From Paenirhodobacter enshiensis (GTDB lineage Bacteria > Pseudomonadota > Alphaproteobacteria > Rhodobacterales > Rhodobacteraceae), in the NCBI RefSeq assembly GCF_000740785.1, contig NZ_JFZB01000001.1:248001-312000 (forward strand): DNA of 64,000 nt. Reading direction: 5' to 3'. A program made the position numbers and the translations under genes. Within the stretch, counting starts at the first letter, position 1. Every line of letters starts with the position of its first letter. The notes below the pieces were generated by a model, which saw nothing but the letters and a program-made list of their open reading frames with translations, was not told the DNA's origin and did not search any database. Below are positions 43,661 through 54,566 of the stretch, in pieces.

Positions 43661-44006
43661 ATCTTGCTTCCTGCCTGCTTCTTGATTTCGCGCAGTTTCC
43701 CCGCTCGACCGGGGGGAATCAACCGCAATCTGCGAATCACCCGACACCGGCGGCACAACGAAAAGCGACGTTTTGTCACCCCGAATGGCCGGAAATCGCT
43801 TAGGCAGGCGCATTTGTCCGCCGCAAACGGTAACGCTAACCGGCGCGGTTGCGCTAACGGGGGGCAACCTTTCCTGTTCCAAGGCGGAAACCTCATGCTA
43901 TAGGGGCGCCATCGGGTGCGGCTTTGCGCGTCCCGGTCGGTATCCCTTGTCGTGCGGGATGCCGGGAGGAACCCGAACGACGCCGCTCGCGGCAGGGGAG
44001 TTACGG
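43661..44006. promoter_or_regulatory. Divergent chvI/pckA control region with operator-like repeats
   Basis: CGGTAACGCTAACCG at 43828-43842 is an imperfect palindrome. A related GGTTGCGCTAACGG follows at 43848, so GCTAAC occurs twice, 20 bp apart. GCTATAG near 43896 is a possible -10 for pckA. The palindrome resembles LacI-type operators; PckR of that family controls pckA in rhizobia, but no such gene is in this window. Confidence 0.45.
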
Positions 44007-45605
<1,599 letters not shown>

Positions 45606-45627
45606 GCCCTCCGCTTCGGAAAACGTG

Positions 45628-45656
45628 AAAGGCCGGGCTCAAGCCCGGCCTTTTTT
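45628..45656 (+). terminator. Terminator after pckA
   Basis: AAAGGCCGGGCT-CA-AGCCCGGCCTTTTTT, perfect stem with a run of six T. Confidence 0.9.
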
Positions 45657-45699
45657 CATGCCCTGAGCCCGGAAAACCCGGACCAGAGGGAGGCAAGAA

Positions 45700-45759
45700 A
45701 GGGGCTCTGCCCCTCGCGGCTGCGCCGCTCACCCCGGGATATTTGGGGCGAATCGAAAG
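45700..45759. repeat. REP-like element (first of a pair)
   Basis: Unit with GGGGCTCTGCCCC, a GCGGCTGCGCCGC stem, TCACCCCGGGATATTT and GCGAATCGAAAG, between pckA and rnr. Confidence 0.75.
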
Positions 45760-45773
45760 CAGGGGATTTGCGG

Positions 45774-45839
45774 CTTTCGATTCGCTGAAAATATCCTGGG
45801 GGGCTGCGGCCCTGCCGCAGCGGGGGCAAAGCCCCCTCC
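45774..45839. repeat. REP-like element (second of the pair, inverted)
   Basis: Inverted unit starting CTTTCGATTCGC, ATATCCTGGGGGG, CTGCGGCCCTGCCGCAG and GGGGGCAAAGCCCCC, more diverged than the other copies. It ends 13 bases before the rnr stop. Confidence 0.7.
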
Positions 45840-45851
45840 GCAGTTTCAGGA

Positions 45852-48113
45852 TCAGGACTTGCGGTTGCGCTTGACTTTGCGGGCGATGCCGCGCTCGCGC
45901 GCCTTGACCGAAGCCATGCGCCGCCCCGGCTTGAAGCCCTTGCGCGCGCCCTTCTTCGGGCCGGGCAGCGTCGCGCCCTCGACCTCGATCAGCTCGAGTT
46001 CGAGCCCGCCAGTCACCGGAACCGCCTCGGACAGCCGCACGGTCACCCGCTGACCGACGCCGATGGTCAGCCCGGTTTCCGAGCCGACGAGCTGCTGCAG
46101 ATCCGGCTCGTAATGGAAGAACTCGCGCCCGATGGAGCGCACCGGGATCAGCCCGTCCGCCCCGGTCTCGTCGAGCCGCACGAAGACGCCGAACTTCTGC
46201 ACCCCCGAGATCCGGCCGGTGAACTCGGCCCCCACCCGCTCGGACAGATAGGCGGCAAGGTAGCGGTCGGTGGTGTCACGCTCGGCCGCCATGCTGCGCC
46301 GCTCGGTCTCCGAGATATGCTTCGCCGTGTCTTCCAGATGCTCGACATCGTCCTTGCTCAGCCCGTCGCGGCCCCAGTCATGCCCCGAGATCAGCGCCCG
46401 GTGCACGATCAGGTCCGAATAACGCCGGATCGGCGAGGTGAAATGCGCGTAGGACCGCAGCGCCAGCCCGAAATGACCGAGGTTCTGCGGCGCATAATAG
46501 GCCTGCGTCATCGCCCGCAGCGTCGACATGTTCAGCAGATCGTCGAACTCGGAACCCGCCGCCTGTTCCAGCAGCCGGTTCAGCTGCCCGGTCTTCAGCA
46601 CCTGCCCCCGCGCCAGCGTGAAGCCCGAGGCCTGTGCCACCTCACGCAAAGCGTCGATCTTGTCGGGCGCGGGTTCCTCGTGGACACGATACAGCAGCGG
46701 CCGGCGCAGCCGTTCCAGCTCCTCGGCGGCGGCGACATTCGCCAGCACCATGAATTCCTCGATCAGCCGGTGCGCATCGAGCCGCTCCTTGAACCGAACC
46801 GAGGCGACCTTGCCATCCTCGCCGATCACGATCTGTCGTTCCGGCAGATCGAGTTCCAGCGGCTGACGCATCGCCCGCGCATGTTTGAGCGAGGCATAGC
46901 AGGCGTAAAGCGGTTCGATCACCGTCTCGCGCAAGGGCTCCGTCTGCGCGTCGGCACGCCCCTCATGCGCCTCCTGCACCTGCACATATTCGAGCGAGGC
47001 GACAGAGCGGATCATGCCGCGGGTGAACCGGTGACCGATCTTGCGCCCTTCGGCATCGACCTTCATCAGCACCGCGAGAACCGCGCGCTCCACCCCCTCG
47101 TGCAGCGAGCACAGATCGCCCGACAGACGGTCCGGCAGCATAGGCACCACGCGGTCGGGGAAATAGGTCGAATTGCCGCGCTCGCGCGCCTCGCGGTCGA
47201 GCGCCGAGCCCGGCCGCACGTAATGCGCGACATCGGCGATCGCCACCCACAACAGATGCCCGCCCGGGTTCTTCGGATCGCTGTCCGGGATCACCAGACA
47301 GGCATCGTCGTGATCGCGCGCATCGGCCGGGTCGATGGTGACGAAGGGCAGCCCGGTCAGATCCTCGCGCCGGTCAAGCAGCGCCGGCACCTCGGCATCG
47401 GCCTCGTCCATCACCGATTGCGGAAAATCGTCGGGGATGCCGTGCTGATGGATCGCGATCAGCGACACCGCGCGCGGCGCGCTCGGATCGCCGAGCCGCT
47501 CGGTCACCCGCGCCCGCGGCAGGCCCATCCGGCCGCGCGGACCGCTCTGCTCGGCCTCGACCAGCTCGCCGTCGCGCGCATCCATGGTCTGGCCGGCCGG
47601 AACCTGCCATTCCTTCTGCTCGCCCTTGTCGACCGGAACGATGCGCCCGCCTTCGGCGCCCTTGCGGAAGATGCCGACGACCTTCGCCGCAGCCTGCCCG
47701 ATCACCCGGATCAGCCGCGCCTCGTATTCGTAGCCCTCGCCCTCGACCTCGGTCATCCGCCCCAGGATGCGCGTGCCCTCGGCCAGCGCGGGATCGCCAG
47801 GCTTCGCGACATACAGGATCGCGGGCCCGTCGCCCTCGCCCTGCCATTCCAGGGCCTTGGCCCACAGATCGCCCTGCGCATCGGGCTTGAGGATCTGCAG
47901 CACCGCCACCGGAGGCAGCTTCGACGGCTCGCGCCAACTGCGCCGGCGCCGGGCGATACTGCCCTCCTCGGCCATCTCGCTCAGCAGCCGTTTCAGCTCG
48001 ATCTTGGCGGCGCCCTTGATGCCGAAGGCACGCGCGATGTCACGTTTGGCCCCCTCGCCGGGATTGTCGGCAAGCCAGGCGAGGATCTGTTCCTTGGTCG
48101 GGATCTGGTTCAT
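45852..48113 (-). CDS. rnr: Ribonuclease R
   Basis: Processive 3'-5' exoribonuclease of the RNB family, 753 aa, degrading structured RNA. N-terminal winged helix (KEQILAWLADNPGEGAKRDIARAFGI), cold-shock domains, RNB catalytic core with LPFVTIDPADARDHDDACLV (catalytic Asp cluster) and FTSPIRRYSDLIVHRAL, S1 domain with FTGRISGVQKFGVFVRLDETGADGLI, and a Lys/Arg-rich tail (KGARKGFKPGRR ... KVKRNRKS). ATG 48113 is used; the frame also opens 5 codons earlier. Confidence 0.96.
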   Translation of the reverse strand: MNQIPTKEQILAWLADNPGEGAKRDIARAFGIKGAAKIELKRLLSEMAEEGSIARRRRSWREPSKLPPVAVLQILKPDAQGDLWAKALEWQGEGDGPAILYVAKPGDPALAEGTRILGRMTEVEGEGYEYEARLIRVIGQAAAKVVGIFRKGAEGGRIVPVDKGEQKEWQVPAGQTMDARDGELVEAEQSGPRGRMGLPRARVTERLGDPSAPRAVSLIAIHQHGIPDDFPQSVMDEADAEVPALLDRREDLTGLPFVTIDPADARDHDDACLVIPDSDPKNPGGHLLWVAIADVAHYVRPGSALDREARERGNSTYFPDRVVPMLPDRLSGDLCSLHEGVERAVLAVLMKVDAEGRKIGHRFTRGMIRSVASLEYVQVQEAHEGRADAQTEPLRETVIEPLYACYASLKHARAMRQPLELDLPERQIVIGEDGKVASVRFKERLDAHRLIEEFMVLANVAAAEELERLRRPLLYRVHEEPAPDKIDALREVAQASGFTLARGQVLKTGQLNRLLEQAAGSEFDDLLNMSTLRAMTQAYYAPQNLGHFGLALRSYAHFTSPIRRYSDLIVHRALISGHDWGRDGLSKDDVEHLEDTAKHISETERRSMAAERDTTDRYLAAYLSERVGAEFTGRISGVQKFGVFVRLDETGADGLIPVRSIGREFFHYEPDLQQLVGSETGLTIGVGQRVTVRLSEAVPVTGGLELELIEVEGATLPGPKKGARKGFKPGRRMASVKARERGIARKVKRNRKS

Positions 48114-48179
48114 GGCCCTGACTAGCACGCGCCCGCAGCCGCGTCACGCACCCCGTTTGCACCAAGCGCCGCCCTCGTC

Positions 48180-48242
48180 CTTTCGATTCGCCCCAAATAT
48201 CCCGGGGGTGAGGGCCGAAGGCCCGAGGGGGCAGAGCCCCCT
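48180..48242. repeat. REP-like element, single unit
   Basis: CTTTCGATTCGCC, AAATATCCCGGGGGTGA, GGGCCGAAGGCCC and GGGGGCAGAGCCCCC in this order. A partial second GGGGCAGAGCCCCC stem follows at about 48259-48272. Sits between the rnr start and the dapE stop. Confidence 0.8.
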
Positions 48243-48324
48243 CTCTTTTCCTCATGGCGGGGCAGAGCCCCCTCTCTTCAACTTTTCTGCGGGGCGGGGC
48301 CCCTCCTGCCCCTTCCGAGGCACC

Positions 48325-49467
48325 TCAGCCGAAATAGCTGCGCAGGATCCGCCCGTAGATCGCCTTCAGCGCCTCGATCTGCGCCACCTCGACGCATTCG
48401 TCGACCTTGTGCATGGTCTTGCCGACCAGCCCGAATTCGAGCACCGGGCAGTGATCCTTGACGAAGCGCGCGTCCGACGTGCCGCCCGAGGTCGACAGTT
48501 CCGGCGTCACCCCGGTCTCCGCCTCGACCGCCGCCGCCACCAGATCGACGAAAGGCCCGGGCGGGGTGACGAAACTCTCGCCCGAGATCGTCGCCGTCAC
48601 GCTCAGTCGCACGCCCGACCGCGCGCTTTCCGCCGCAGCGAGGCTTTTCACCCACTCGACCAGCCCCGCACCGTCATGGGCATCGTTGAAACGGATGTTG
48701 AACACCGCCCGCGCCTTCGCAGGCACCACGTTGCTTGCCGCATTGCCGCAGTCGATCGTCGTCACCTGCAACGTCGAAGGGTCGAAATGCGCCGTGCCAT
48801 GATCGACCGGCGTCGCCGTCAGCGGCGCCAGCAGCGCGATCAGCGCGTGCAGCGGATTGCGCGCCCGCTGCGGATAGGCGACGTGGCCCTGCACCCCCTC
48901 GGCCTCGACGACGAAAGTGACCGAACCGCGCCGGCCGATCTTGATCATGTCGCCCAGAACCTCGGGACAGGTCGGCTCGCCCACCAGACAGACCGACATC
49001 GCCTCGCCCCCGGCCTTCATCCAGTCGAGCAGCGCGCGCGTGCCGTCGAGGCCCGGCCCCTCCTCGTCGCCGGTCAGCGTCAGAATGACCGCGCCATCCT
49101 CGGGCGGCGTCTCGGTGACGAAATCGACCGCCGCCGCGACGAAGGCCGCGACCCCGGTCTTCATGTCGGCCGCGCCGCGCCCCCACAGCATCCCGTCCGA
49201 AATCTCGCCGCCGAACGGATCGTGCGCCCAGTCCGAACGCTCGCCCACCGGCACCACGTCGACATGACCGTTGAAGCCGAAGCTGCGCACGCCCTTCGCG
49301 CCCCAGCGGGCGAACAGGTTCGGCACGCCGTTGCGGTCGACCCGGGTGCAGGCAAAGCCCGCGCCGCTCAGCACGCCTTCCAGCAATTCCAGCGCGCCTT
49401 CGGCATCGGGCGTGACCGAGGGGCAACGGATCAGATCGGCGGACAGGGTGACGGGATCGAGCGGCAT
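48325..49467 (-). CDS. dapE: Succinyl-diaminopimelate desuccinylase
   Basis: Zn-dependent M20 hydrolase of lysine/meso-DAP synthesis, 380 aa. Metal and catalytic sites: GFNGHVDVVPVG (His-x-Asp), WGRGAADMKTGVAA, LTGDEEGPGLDGT (catalytic Glu and metal Glu), GEPTCPEVLGD and the final GLVGKTMHKVDE. RCPSVTPDAEGAL at the start is typical of DapE. GGAGGTTCC lies 5 bases before ATG 49467. Stands alone on its strand. Confidence 0.95.
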   Translation of the reverse strand: MPLDPVTLSADLIRCPSVTPDAEGALELLEGVLSGAGFACTRVDRNGVPNLFARWGAKGVRSFGFNGHVDVVPVGERSDWAHDPFGGEISDGMLWGRGAADMKTGVAAFVAAAVDFVTETPPEDGAVILTLTGDEEGPGLDGTRALLDWMKAGGEAMSVCLVGEPTCPEVLGDMIKIGRRGSVTFVVEAEGVQGHVAYPQRARNPLHALIALLAPLTATPVDHGTAHFDPSTLQVTTIDCGNAASNVVPAKARAVFNIRFNDAHDGAGLVEWVKSLAAAESARSGVRLSVTATISGESFVTPPGPFVDLVAAAVEAETGVTPELSTSGGTSDARFVKDHCPVLEFGLVGKTMHKVDECVEVAQIEALKAIYGRILRSYFG

Positions 49468-49566
49468 CGGAACCTCCAGTTGGTTCCGGCAGGATTAGCC
49501 CCGCCAGAGACCGGACACAACGCGCCAGACACGGCCGGTGCGGTCAGCGAAGAAGCCAGGGGCGCC

Positions 49567-49594
49567 GGAACAGACGGGCCGGAACAGACGGGCC
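49567..49594. repeat. 14-bp tandem repeat
   Basis: GGAACAGACGGGCC occurs twice head to tail, then continues degenerately (GGGACGGAGCGGGC). In the gap between dapE and the NYN gene. Confidence 0.6.
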
Positions 49595-49630
49595 GGGACG
49601 GAGCGGGCAGGAACGAACCGGGCCAGACCG

Positions 49631-49660
49631 AAAAACGGCGGGCCGGAGACCGGCCCGCCG
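49631..49660 (-). terminator. Terminator of the NYN-domain gene
   Basis: On the minus strand CGGCGGGCCGG-TCT-CCGGCCCGCCG forms a perfect 11-bp stem followed by TTTTT, about 50 bases after the NYN gene stop. Confidence 0.85.
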
Positions 49661-49707
49661 CATTGTCGGGAAAGGTCCGGCACAGGACCGGACCGGATCG
49701 TGTCGTC

Positions 49708-50283
49708 TCAGACCTCGGCGCGCTGCACCGGCGCAGCCTCGGGCTCGCGGGTTTCGCGCGGAGGGCGGCCGATGACGTCGCGCAGCGCATCCAGCTCGAT
49801 GAAGTTGTCGGCCTGACGGCGCAGCTCGTCGGCAATCATCGGCGGCTGCGAACGGATGGTCGAGACCACCGACACCCGCACCCCCTGACGCTGCATCGCC
49901 TCGACCAGCGGCCGGAAATCGCCGTCGCCCGAGAACAGCACCGCGTGATCCAGCCGCGGCGCCAGCTCCATCGCGTTCACCGCAAGCTCGATATCCATGT
50001 TGCCCTTCACCTTCCGGCGGCCCTGGGCATCGGTGTATTCCTTGGCCGGCTTGGTCACCATGGTGTAGCCATTGTAGTTCAGCCAGTCGACCAGCGGCCG
50101 GATCGGCGAATATTCGTCGTTCTCCAGCAACGCGGTATAATAGAACGCCCGCACCAGTTTGCCGCGACGTTCGAATTCCTGGCGCAGCAGCTTGTAGTCG
50201 ATGTCGAAGCCAAGCGCCTTGGCCGCGGCATAGAGGTTCGACCCGTCAATGAACAAGGCGAGCCTTTCGTCTTTGTAAAACAT
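49708..50283 (-). CDS. NYN-domain (LabA/DUF88-like) predicted ribonuclease
   Basis: 191-aa PIN-like protein. Acidic active-site residues occur in ALFIDGSNLYAAAK (D near 12), KGNMDIELAVNAM (D near 95) and FSGDGDFRPLVEAM (D near 117/119), as in LabA-type NYN proteins, which are thought to cut RNA. The C-terminal tail (RPPRETREPEAAPVQRAEV) is disordered. ATG 50283 gives the domain at residue 8. Divergent from folK. Confidence 0.88.
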   Translation of the reverse strand: MFYKDERLALFIDGSNLYAAAKALGFDIDYKLLRQEFERRGKLVRAFYYTALLENDEYSPIRPLVDWLNYNGYTMVTKPAKEYTDAQGRRKVKGNMDIELAVNAMELAPRLDHAVLFSGDGDFRPLVEAMQRQGVRVSVVSTIRSQPPMIADELRRQADNFIELDALRDVIGRPPRETREPEAAPVQRAEV

Positions 50284-50434
50284 GAACCGTGGTCCCTTAT
50301 GTCGAGCAACCGCCTCGTGACGCGCCCGGAATGGTTGACGCGCCCTCGGCACCGTTCCAATACGCAGCAATAACGCAATTGGGACTTCTTAGAGTGGCTT
50401 TGACTACCAGCAGTCCCGGCGAAAGGATACTGCC

Positions 50435-51058
50435 TTGATCGCAGCCGCACCTCACATATGCCTGATCGCGCTCGGGGCAAATCTGCCGTCTCCGGCCGGT
50501 CTCCCGACTGAGACACTTCGCGCCGCTCTTGGCCGGTTCGGAGAGGAGATGCTCAATCTGCGGGCAGTCAGCCGGTTCTTCCGCTCTCCGGCCTTTCCGG
50601 CGGGATCGGGCCCCGATTACGTCAATGCCTGCGCGATTGCCGAAACCGCGCTTGCGCCCGAAGACGCGCTTGCCGCGCTCCACCGCATCGAGGCGGGCCT
50701 TGGCCGGGTGCGGCACGATCGCTGGGGGGCGCGCGGCATCGACCTCGATCTGATCGCGATGGACGACCGCCTTGTGCCCGACGCCGGGACCCATGCCCGC
50801 TGGCGCGATCTGCCGCTCGAACAGCAGATGCGCGAGGCGCCGGGCCATCTGCTGTTGCCTCATCCGCGGTTGCAGGACCGCGCCTTCGTGCTGATTCCCC
50901 TCGCCGAGATCGCGCCGGGCTGGCGCCATCCGGTTCTGGGACAAAGCGTGCGCGAGATGCTCGACCGCCTGCCCGAGAGCGAAAAGGCGGCACTTTCGCC
51001 CATATCCGCGGCGGAATGTGAACCGCCGGCGCTTGCCAAGGCGAACGGATCGGACTAG
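50435..51058 (+). CDS. folK: 2-amino-4-hydroxy-6-hydroxymethyldihydropteridine pyrophosphokinase
   Basis: HPPK of folate synthesis, 207 aa. ICLIALGANLPSP at the N terminus; FFRSPAFPAGSGPDYVNACA; signature HDRWGARGIDLDLIAMDD with metal Asps; LPHPRLQDRAFVLIPLAEIAP. The start is TTG at 50435 with AAAGGA 9 bases upstream; no in-frame ATG precedes the domain. Confidence 0.92.
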   Translation: MIAAAPHICLIALGANLPSPAGLPTETLRAALGRFGEEMLNLRAVSRFFRSPAFPAGSGPDYVNACAIAETALAPEDALAALHRIEAGLGRVRHDRWGARGIDLDLIAMDDRLVPDAGTHARWRDLPLEQQMREAPGHLLLPHPRLQDRAFVLIPLAEIAPGWRHPVLGQSVREMLDRLPESEKAALSPISAAECEPPALAKANGSD

Positions 51059-51097
51059 ACAGTCGGCTTGCACTCCCACGTCTATCTGGAGACATCG

Positions 51098-51457
51098 ATG
51101 GCCCGCGTGACGGTTGAAGATTGCGTTGACAAGGTTCCGAACCGGTTCGAGCTGGTGATGCTCGCCGCGCATCGTGCGCGCGAAATCGCTGCCGGCGCGC
51201 CGATCACGGTGGACCGCGACAACGACAAGAACCCCGTCGTGGCGCTGCGCGAGATCGCCGACGAAACCCAGTCGGCCGACGATCTGCGCGAGCGGCTGAT
51301 CGAATCCTACCAGACCCAGATCGAGGTGGACGAGCCGGAAGACGACGCCATGTCGCTGCTGATGTCGGCCCCGGGCGAGGCCGACAAGCCGAAGGCCGAC
51401 GACATGGACGAAGAGCGGATGCTGCGTGCGCTCATGGATGCGCAGGGGCGCGAATAA
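51098..51457 (+). CDS. rpoZ: RNA polymerase omega subunit
   Basis: 119-aa omega subunit, aiding RNA polymerase assembly. [33 protein letters not shown] is the family signature, with a longer acidic tail as in other Rhodobacterales. TCTGGAGAC lies 7 bases before ATG 51098. Directly upstream of the (p)ppGpp enzyme gene, the classic rpoZ-spoT pair; omega forms part of a ppGpp site in many proteobacteria. Confidence 0.95.
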   Translation: MARVTVEDCVDKVPNRFELVMLAAHRAREIAAGAPITVDRDNDKNPVVALREIADETQSADDLRERLIESYQTQIEVDEPEDDAMSLLMSAPGEADKPKADDMDEERMLRALMDAQGRE

Positions 51458-51475
51458 CCCTGCGGCGGGCTTGCG

Positions 51476-53593
51476 ATGATTGATGTCGAAGACCTGATCG
51501 CGCTCGTCCGCAACTACAATCCGCACACGGACGCAGATCTGATTCGCCGGGCTTATGCCTACGGCCTCAAGATGCACGAGGGCCAGTTCCGCCAGTCGGG
51601 CGAGGCCTATTTCAATCATCCCGTCGCCGTGGCCGCGATCCTGACGGAACAGCGGCTCGATGACGCGACGATCGTCACCGCCCTGCTGCACGACACCATC
51701 GAGGACACCCGCTCGACCTTCTCGGAGGTCGAGGGGATGTTCGGCCACGACATCGCCGAGCTGGTCGATGGCGTGACCAAGCTGACCAACCTTCAGCTGT
51801 CCTCGACCGCCTCGAAACAGGCCGAGAATTTCCGCAAGCTGCTGATGGCGATGTCGAAGGACCTGCGCGTCCTTCTGGTCAAGCTCGCCGACCGTCTGCA
51901 CAACATGCGCACGATCAAGTCGATGCGCCCCGAGAAGCAGGCCCAGAAGGCACGCGAGACCATGGATATCTATGCCCCGCTCGCCGGGCGCATGGGTATG
52001 CAGTGGATGCGCGAAGAGCTTGAGGATCTCGCCTTCAAGGTGCTGAACCCCGAGGCCCGCACCTCGATCATCCGCCGTTTCGTCAGCCTGCAGAAGGAAT
52101 CGGGCGATGTGATCTCGAAGATCACCGCCGACATTCGCCTGCTGCTGGAAAAGGCGCGGATCGACGCCGACGTCTTCGGCCGCGCCAAGCGCCCCTATTC
52201 GATCTGGCGCAAGATGGAGGAAAAGCAGCTCGCCTTCTCGCGGCTGTCCGACATCTACGGTTTCCGCATCATCACCGAGACGGTCGAAGACTGCTATACC
52301 ACGCTCGGCCTCGTGCACGGGCGCTGGCGCGCGGTGCCGGGCCGGTTCAAGGATTACATCAGCCAGCCGAAGACCAACGGCTATCGCTCGATCCACACCA
52401 CGGTGACCGGGCGTGACGGCAAGCGGGTCGAGATCCAGATCCGCACCCGCCAGATGCACGAGGTCGCCGAGGCGGGCGTGGCCGCGCACTGGTCCTACAA
52501 GGATGGCGAACCGGCCGAGAACCCCTTCGCCGTCGACCCGGCGAAATGGCTGACCTCGCTGACCGAGCGGTTCTCCGAAGGCAATGTCGACGACTTCCTC
52601 GAGAACGTGAAGCTCGAGATGTATTCGGATCAGGTGTTCTGCTTCACCCCGAAGGGCGACGTCATCAAGCTGCCCAAGGGGGCGACGCCGATCGACTTCG
52701 CCTATGCGATCCACTCGCGCATCGGCAACGGCTGCGTCGGAGCCAAGATCGACGCGGTGCGCGTGCCCTTGTGGACCCGGCTGAAGAACGGCCAGTCGGT
52801 CGAGATCATCACTGCCGCCGGTCAGCGCCCGCAGGCCACCTGGCTCGACATCGTGCAGACCGGCCGCGCCCGCGCCGCGATCCGCAAGTCGCTGCGCGAG
52901 GAAGACCGCGGCCGCTTCGTCAAGCTCGGCGCGGAACTCGCGCGGCTCGCCTTCGAGCATGTCGGGCGCAAGGTGTCGGACAAGGCGCTGCGCACCGCGG
53001 CGAAGACCATGGGCATCGCCGACGAGAACGAGCTTCTGGCCCGCCTCGGCTCCGCCGAGGTCACCGCGCGCGACGTGGTGGCGGCGCTTTACCCGGAACT
53101 CGCCCGTCCCGGGCTGACCACGGTCGAACCCGATCACGCGGTCCTCGGCCTCGAGGCGGATCAGAGCTTCGCCCGCGCCGGCTGCTGTCAGCCGCTGCCC
53201 GGCGAACGCATCGTCGGCATCACCTATCGCGGCAAGGGCGTGCTGATCCACGCGATCGACTGCCCGGCGCTTGAGGACGTCGAGACGGAGCCGGAACGCT
53301 GGGTCGATCTGCAATGGCAGCCGGGCGATCACCCGCCGGTCTATACCGTGTCGCTGAAGGTGACGATCTCGAACGATGCGGGCGTTCTGGGGCATATCTG
53401 CACCCTGATCGGCCAGCAGCGCGCCAATATCTCGGACCTGCATTTCGTCGACCGCAAGCCGGACTTCTACTCGATCGTGATCGAGGTCGAGGTCAGCGAC
53501 GTGGAACATCTGCACCGCATCCTGACCGCGCTGGAAGCGGAATCCGATGTCGCGCAGGTGGAACGCTGGCGCGACCTGAGCCGCAAGCCCTGA
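51476..53593 (+). CDS. Bifunctional (p)ppGpp synthetase/hydrolase (Rsh)
   Basis: 705-aa RelA/SpoT homologue of the stringent response. HD hydrolase (about 30-180: YFNHPVAVAAIL, TALLHDTIEDT), synthetase (about 240-350: YGFRIITETVEDCYTTLGLVHGRW, FKDYISQPKTNGYRSIHT), TGS (about 390-450: VFCFTPKGDVIKLPKGATPIDFAYAIHS) and C-terminal ACT (VSLKVTISNDAGVLGHICTLIGQ). Both catalytic halves look intact. A single long Rsh is normal in alphaproteobacteria. ATG lacks a strong ribosome-binding site. Confidence 0.95.
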   Translation: MIDVEDLIALVRNYNPHTDADLIRRAYAYGLKMHEGQFRQSGEAYFNHPVAVAAILTEQRLDDATIVTALLHDTIEDTRSTFSEVEGMFGHDIAELVDGVTKLTNLQLSSTASKQAENFRKLLMAMSKDLRVLLVKLADRLHNMRTIKSMRPEKQAQKARETMDIYAPLAGRMGMQWMREELEDLAFKVLNPEARTSIIRRFVSLQKESGDVISKITADIRLLLEKARIDADVFGRAKRPYSIWRKMEEKQLAFSRLSDIYGFRIITETVEDCYTTLGLVHGRWRAVPGRFKDYISQPKTNGYRSIHTTVTGRDGKRVEIQIRTRQMHEVAEAGVAAHWSYKDGEPAENPFAVDPAKWLTSLTERFSEGNVDDFLENVKLEMYSDQVFCFTPKGDVIKLPKGATPIDFAYAIHSRIGNGCVGAKIDAVRVPLWTRLKNGQSVEIITAAGQRPQATWLDIVQTGRARAAIRKSLREEDRGRFVKLGAELARLAFEHVGRKVSDKALRTAAKTMGIADENELLARLGSAEVTARDVVAALYPELARPGLTTVEPDHAVLGLEADQSFARAGCCQPLPGERIVGITYRGKGVLIHAIDCPALEDVETEPERWVDLQWQPGDHPPVYTVSLKVTISNDAGVLGHICTLIGQQRANISDLHFVDRKPDFYSIVIEVEVSDVEHLHRILTALEAESDVAQVERWRDLSRKP

Positions 53594-53738
53594 GCTGCCA
53601 TCCGGCAGCAGCAGCGTGGCCGCACGCGAACCGGCAGATCGGGGGCGTGACAGGCGCCCGGCCCTGCGGCACTCTCGCACTGCCCCTGCCGTCACGACGG
53701 CCGGGACAAGGATACGGCAGGCGGCGGGGACAGGGCGG

Positions 53739-54566
53739 GTGATCTTCAAGCGCCGAGACAGGCTTTCCGGGGCAGAGCGGTTGCGCAGCTGGATCTGGCC
53801 GCGGCGGGGATGGGGCCGCAGCGCGCAATATCTGCGCCTGAGGATGAACCGCATCCCCGACACGCCGGACCGGATCGGCCGCGGCATCGCGGCGGGCGTT
53901 CTGGTGTCCTTCACGCCGCTGTTCGGCGGGCATCTGCTGCTCGCGGCGGGTCTGGCCTGGGTGATGCGCGGCAATGTGCTGGCCTCGCTTCTGGGCACAC
54001 TGATCGGCAATCCGCTGACCTTCCCCTTCATCGCCGTCGCCGCGATGGAGGTGGGCCGGCACCTCTCGCCCCACGCCCGCACCGTGACCAGCGGCGAAGC
54101 GCTGCTCGACAGCTTTTCCGGGGTATGGTCGGGCCTGTGGCACAACCTGATCGCCCTGTTCACCGGCGCGCCGGTACACTGGCACGGGTTCGGGGCCTTC
54201 GTCGACGGGGTATTCATCCCCTATCTGATCGGCGGGCTGGTGCTGGGCTGCCTGTGCGCGCTGCCTTGCTACTGGCTGACCCGTTCGGCGGTGGCGGGGT
54301 ATCAGGCGGGGCGCCGCGCTCTGCTGCGCGCCCGGTTGCAGGCGGCGCGCGACAGGCTGGCCGATCCGGGCACCGCCCTTCCCCTGCCGCCGGACCCGGT
54401 GCCAGCGCACGTATCTGCACCGCAAGCCCCTGTGATCCCCGCCCCTCTTCCCATCGCCCCGGCCGGCGTGCATGATCTGCCCGCGTCACCCGACCGGGGA
54501 CCCGACCGGGCTCCCGACGCACCCACTGCCACCTCCGCCGCACCATCCGACAAAGGAAGCCCATGA
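53739..54566 (+). CDS. DUF2062 membrane protein
   Basis: 275 aa. The DUF2062 core (about 40-180) holds [52 protein letters not shown] and [20 protein letters not shown], i.e. three or four membrane segments; the last 80 residues are Pro/Ala-rich. GTG at 53739 follows a GGCGGGGACAGG stretch and precedes [15 protein letters not shown], the usual N terminus of the family. Overlaps pdxJ by 4 bases; constant member of this operon in relatives. Function unknown. Confidence 0.85.
   Translation: MIFKRRDRLSGAERLRSWIWPRRGWGRSAQYLRLRMNRIPDTPDRIGRGIAAGVLVSFTPLFGGHLLLAAGLAWVMRGNVLASLLGTLIGNPLTFPFIAVAAMEVGRHLSPHARTVTSGEALLDSFSGVWSGLWHNLIALFTGAPVHWHGFGAFVDGVFIPYLIGGLVLGCLCALPCYWLTRSAVAGYQAGRRALLRARLQAARDRLADPGTALPLPPDPVPAHVSAPQAPVIPAPLPIAPAGVHDLPASPDRGPDRAPDAPTATSAAPSDKGSP

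Noticed and set aside
46113-50373. Plus-strand long frames (670 and 868 aa) opposite rnr, dapE and the NYN gene
   Set aside because: Shadows of conserved minus-strand genes and crossing a REP-like element.
50297-54217. Very long antisense open frame (1306 aa) across folK, rpoZ, rsh and DUF2062
   Set aside because: It lies opposite clear conserved genes, is Arg/His/Gly-rich without any domain, and is a normal by-product of high-GC third codon positions.
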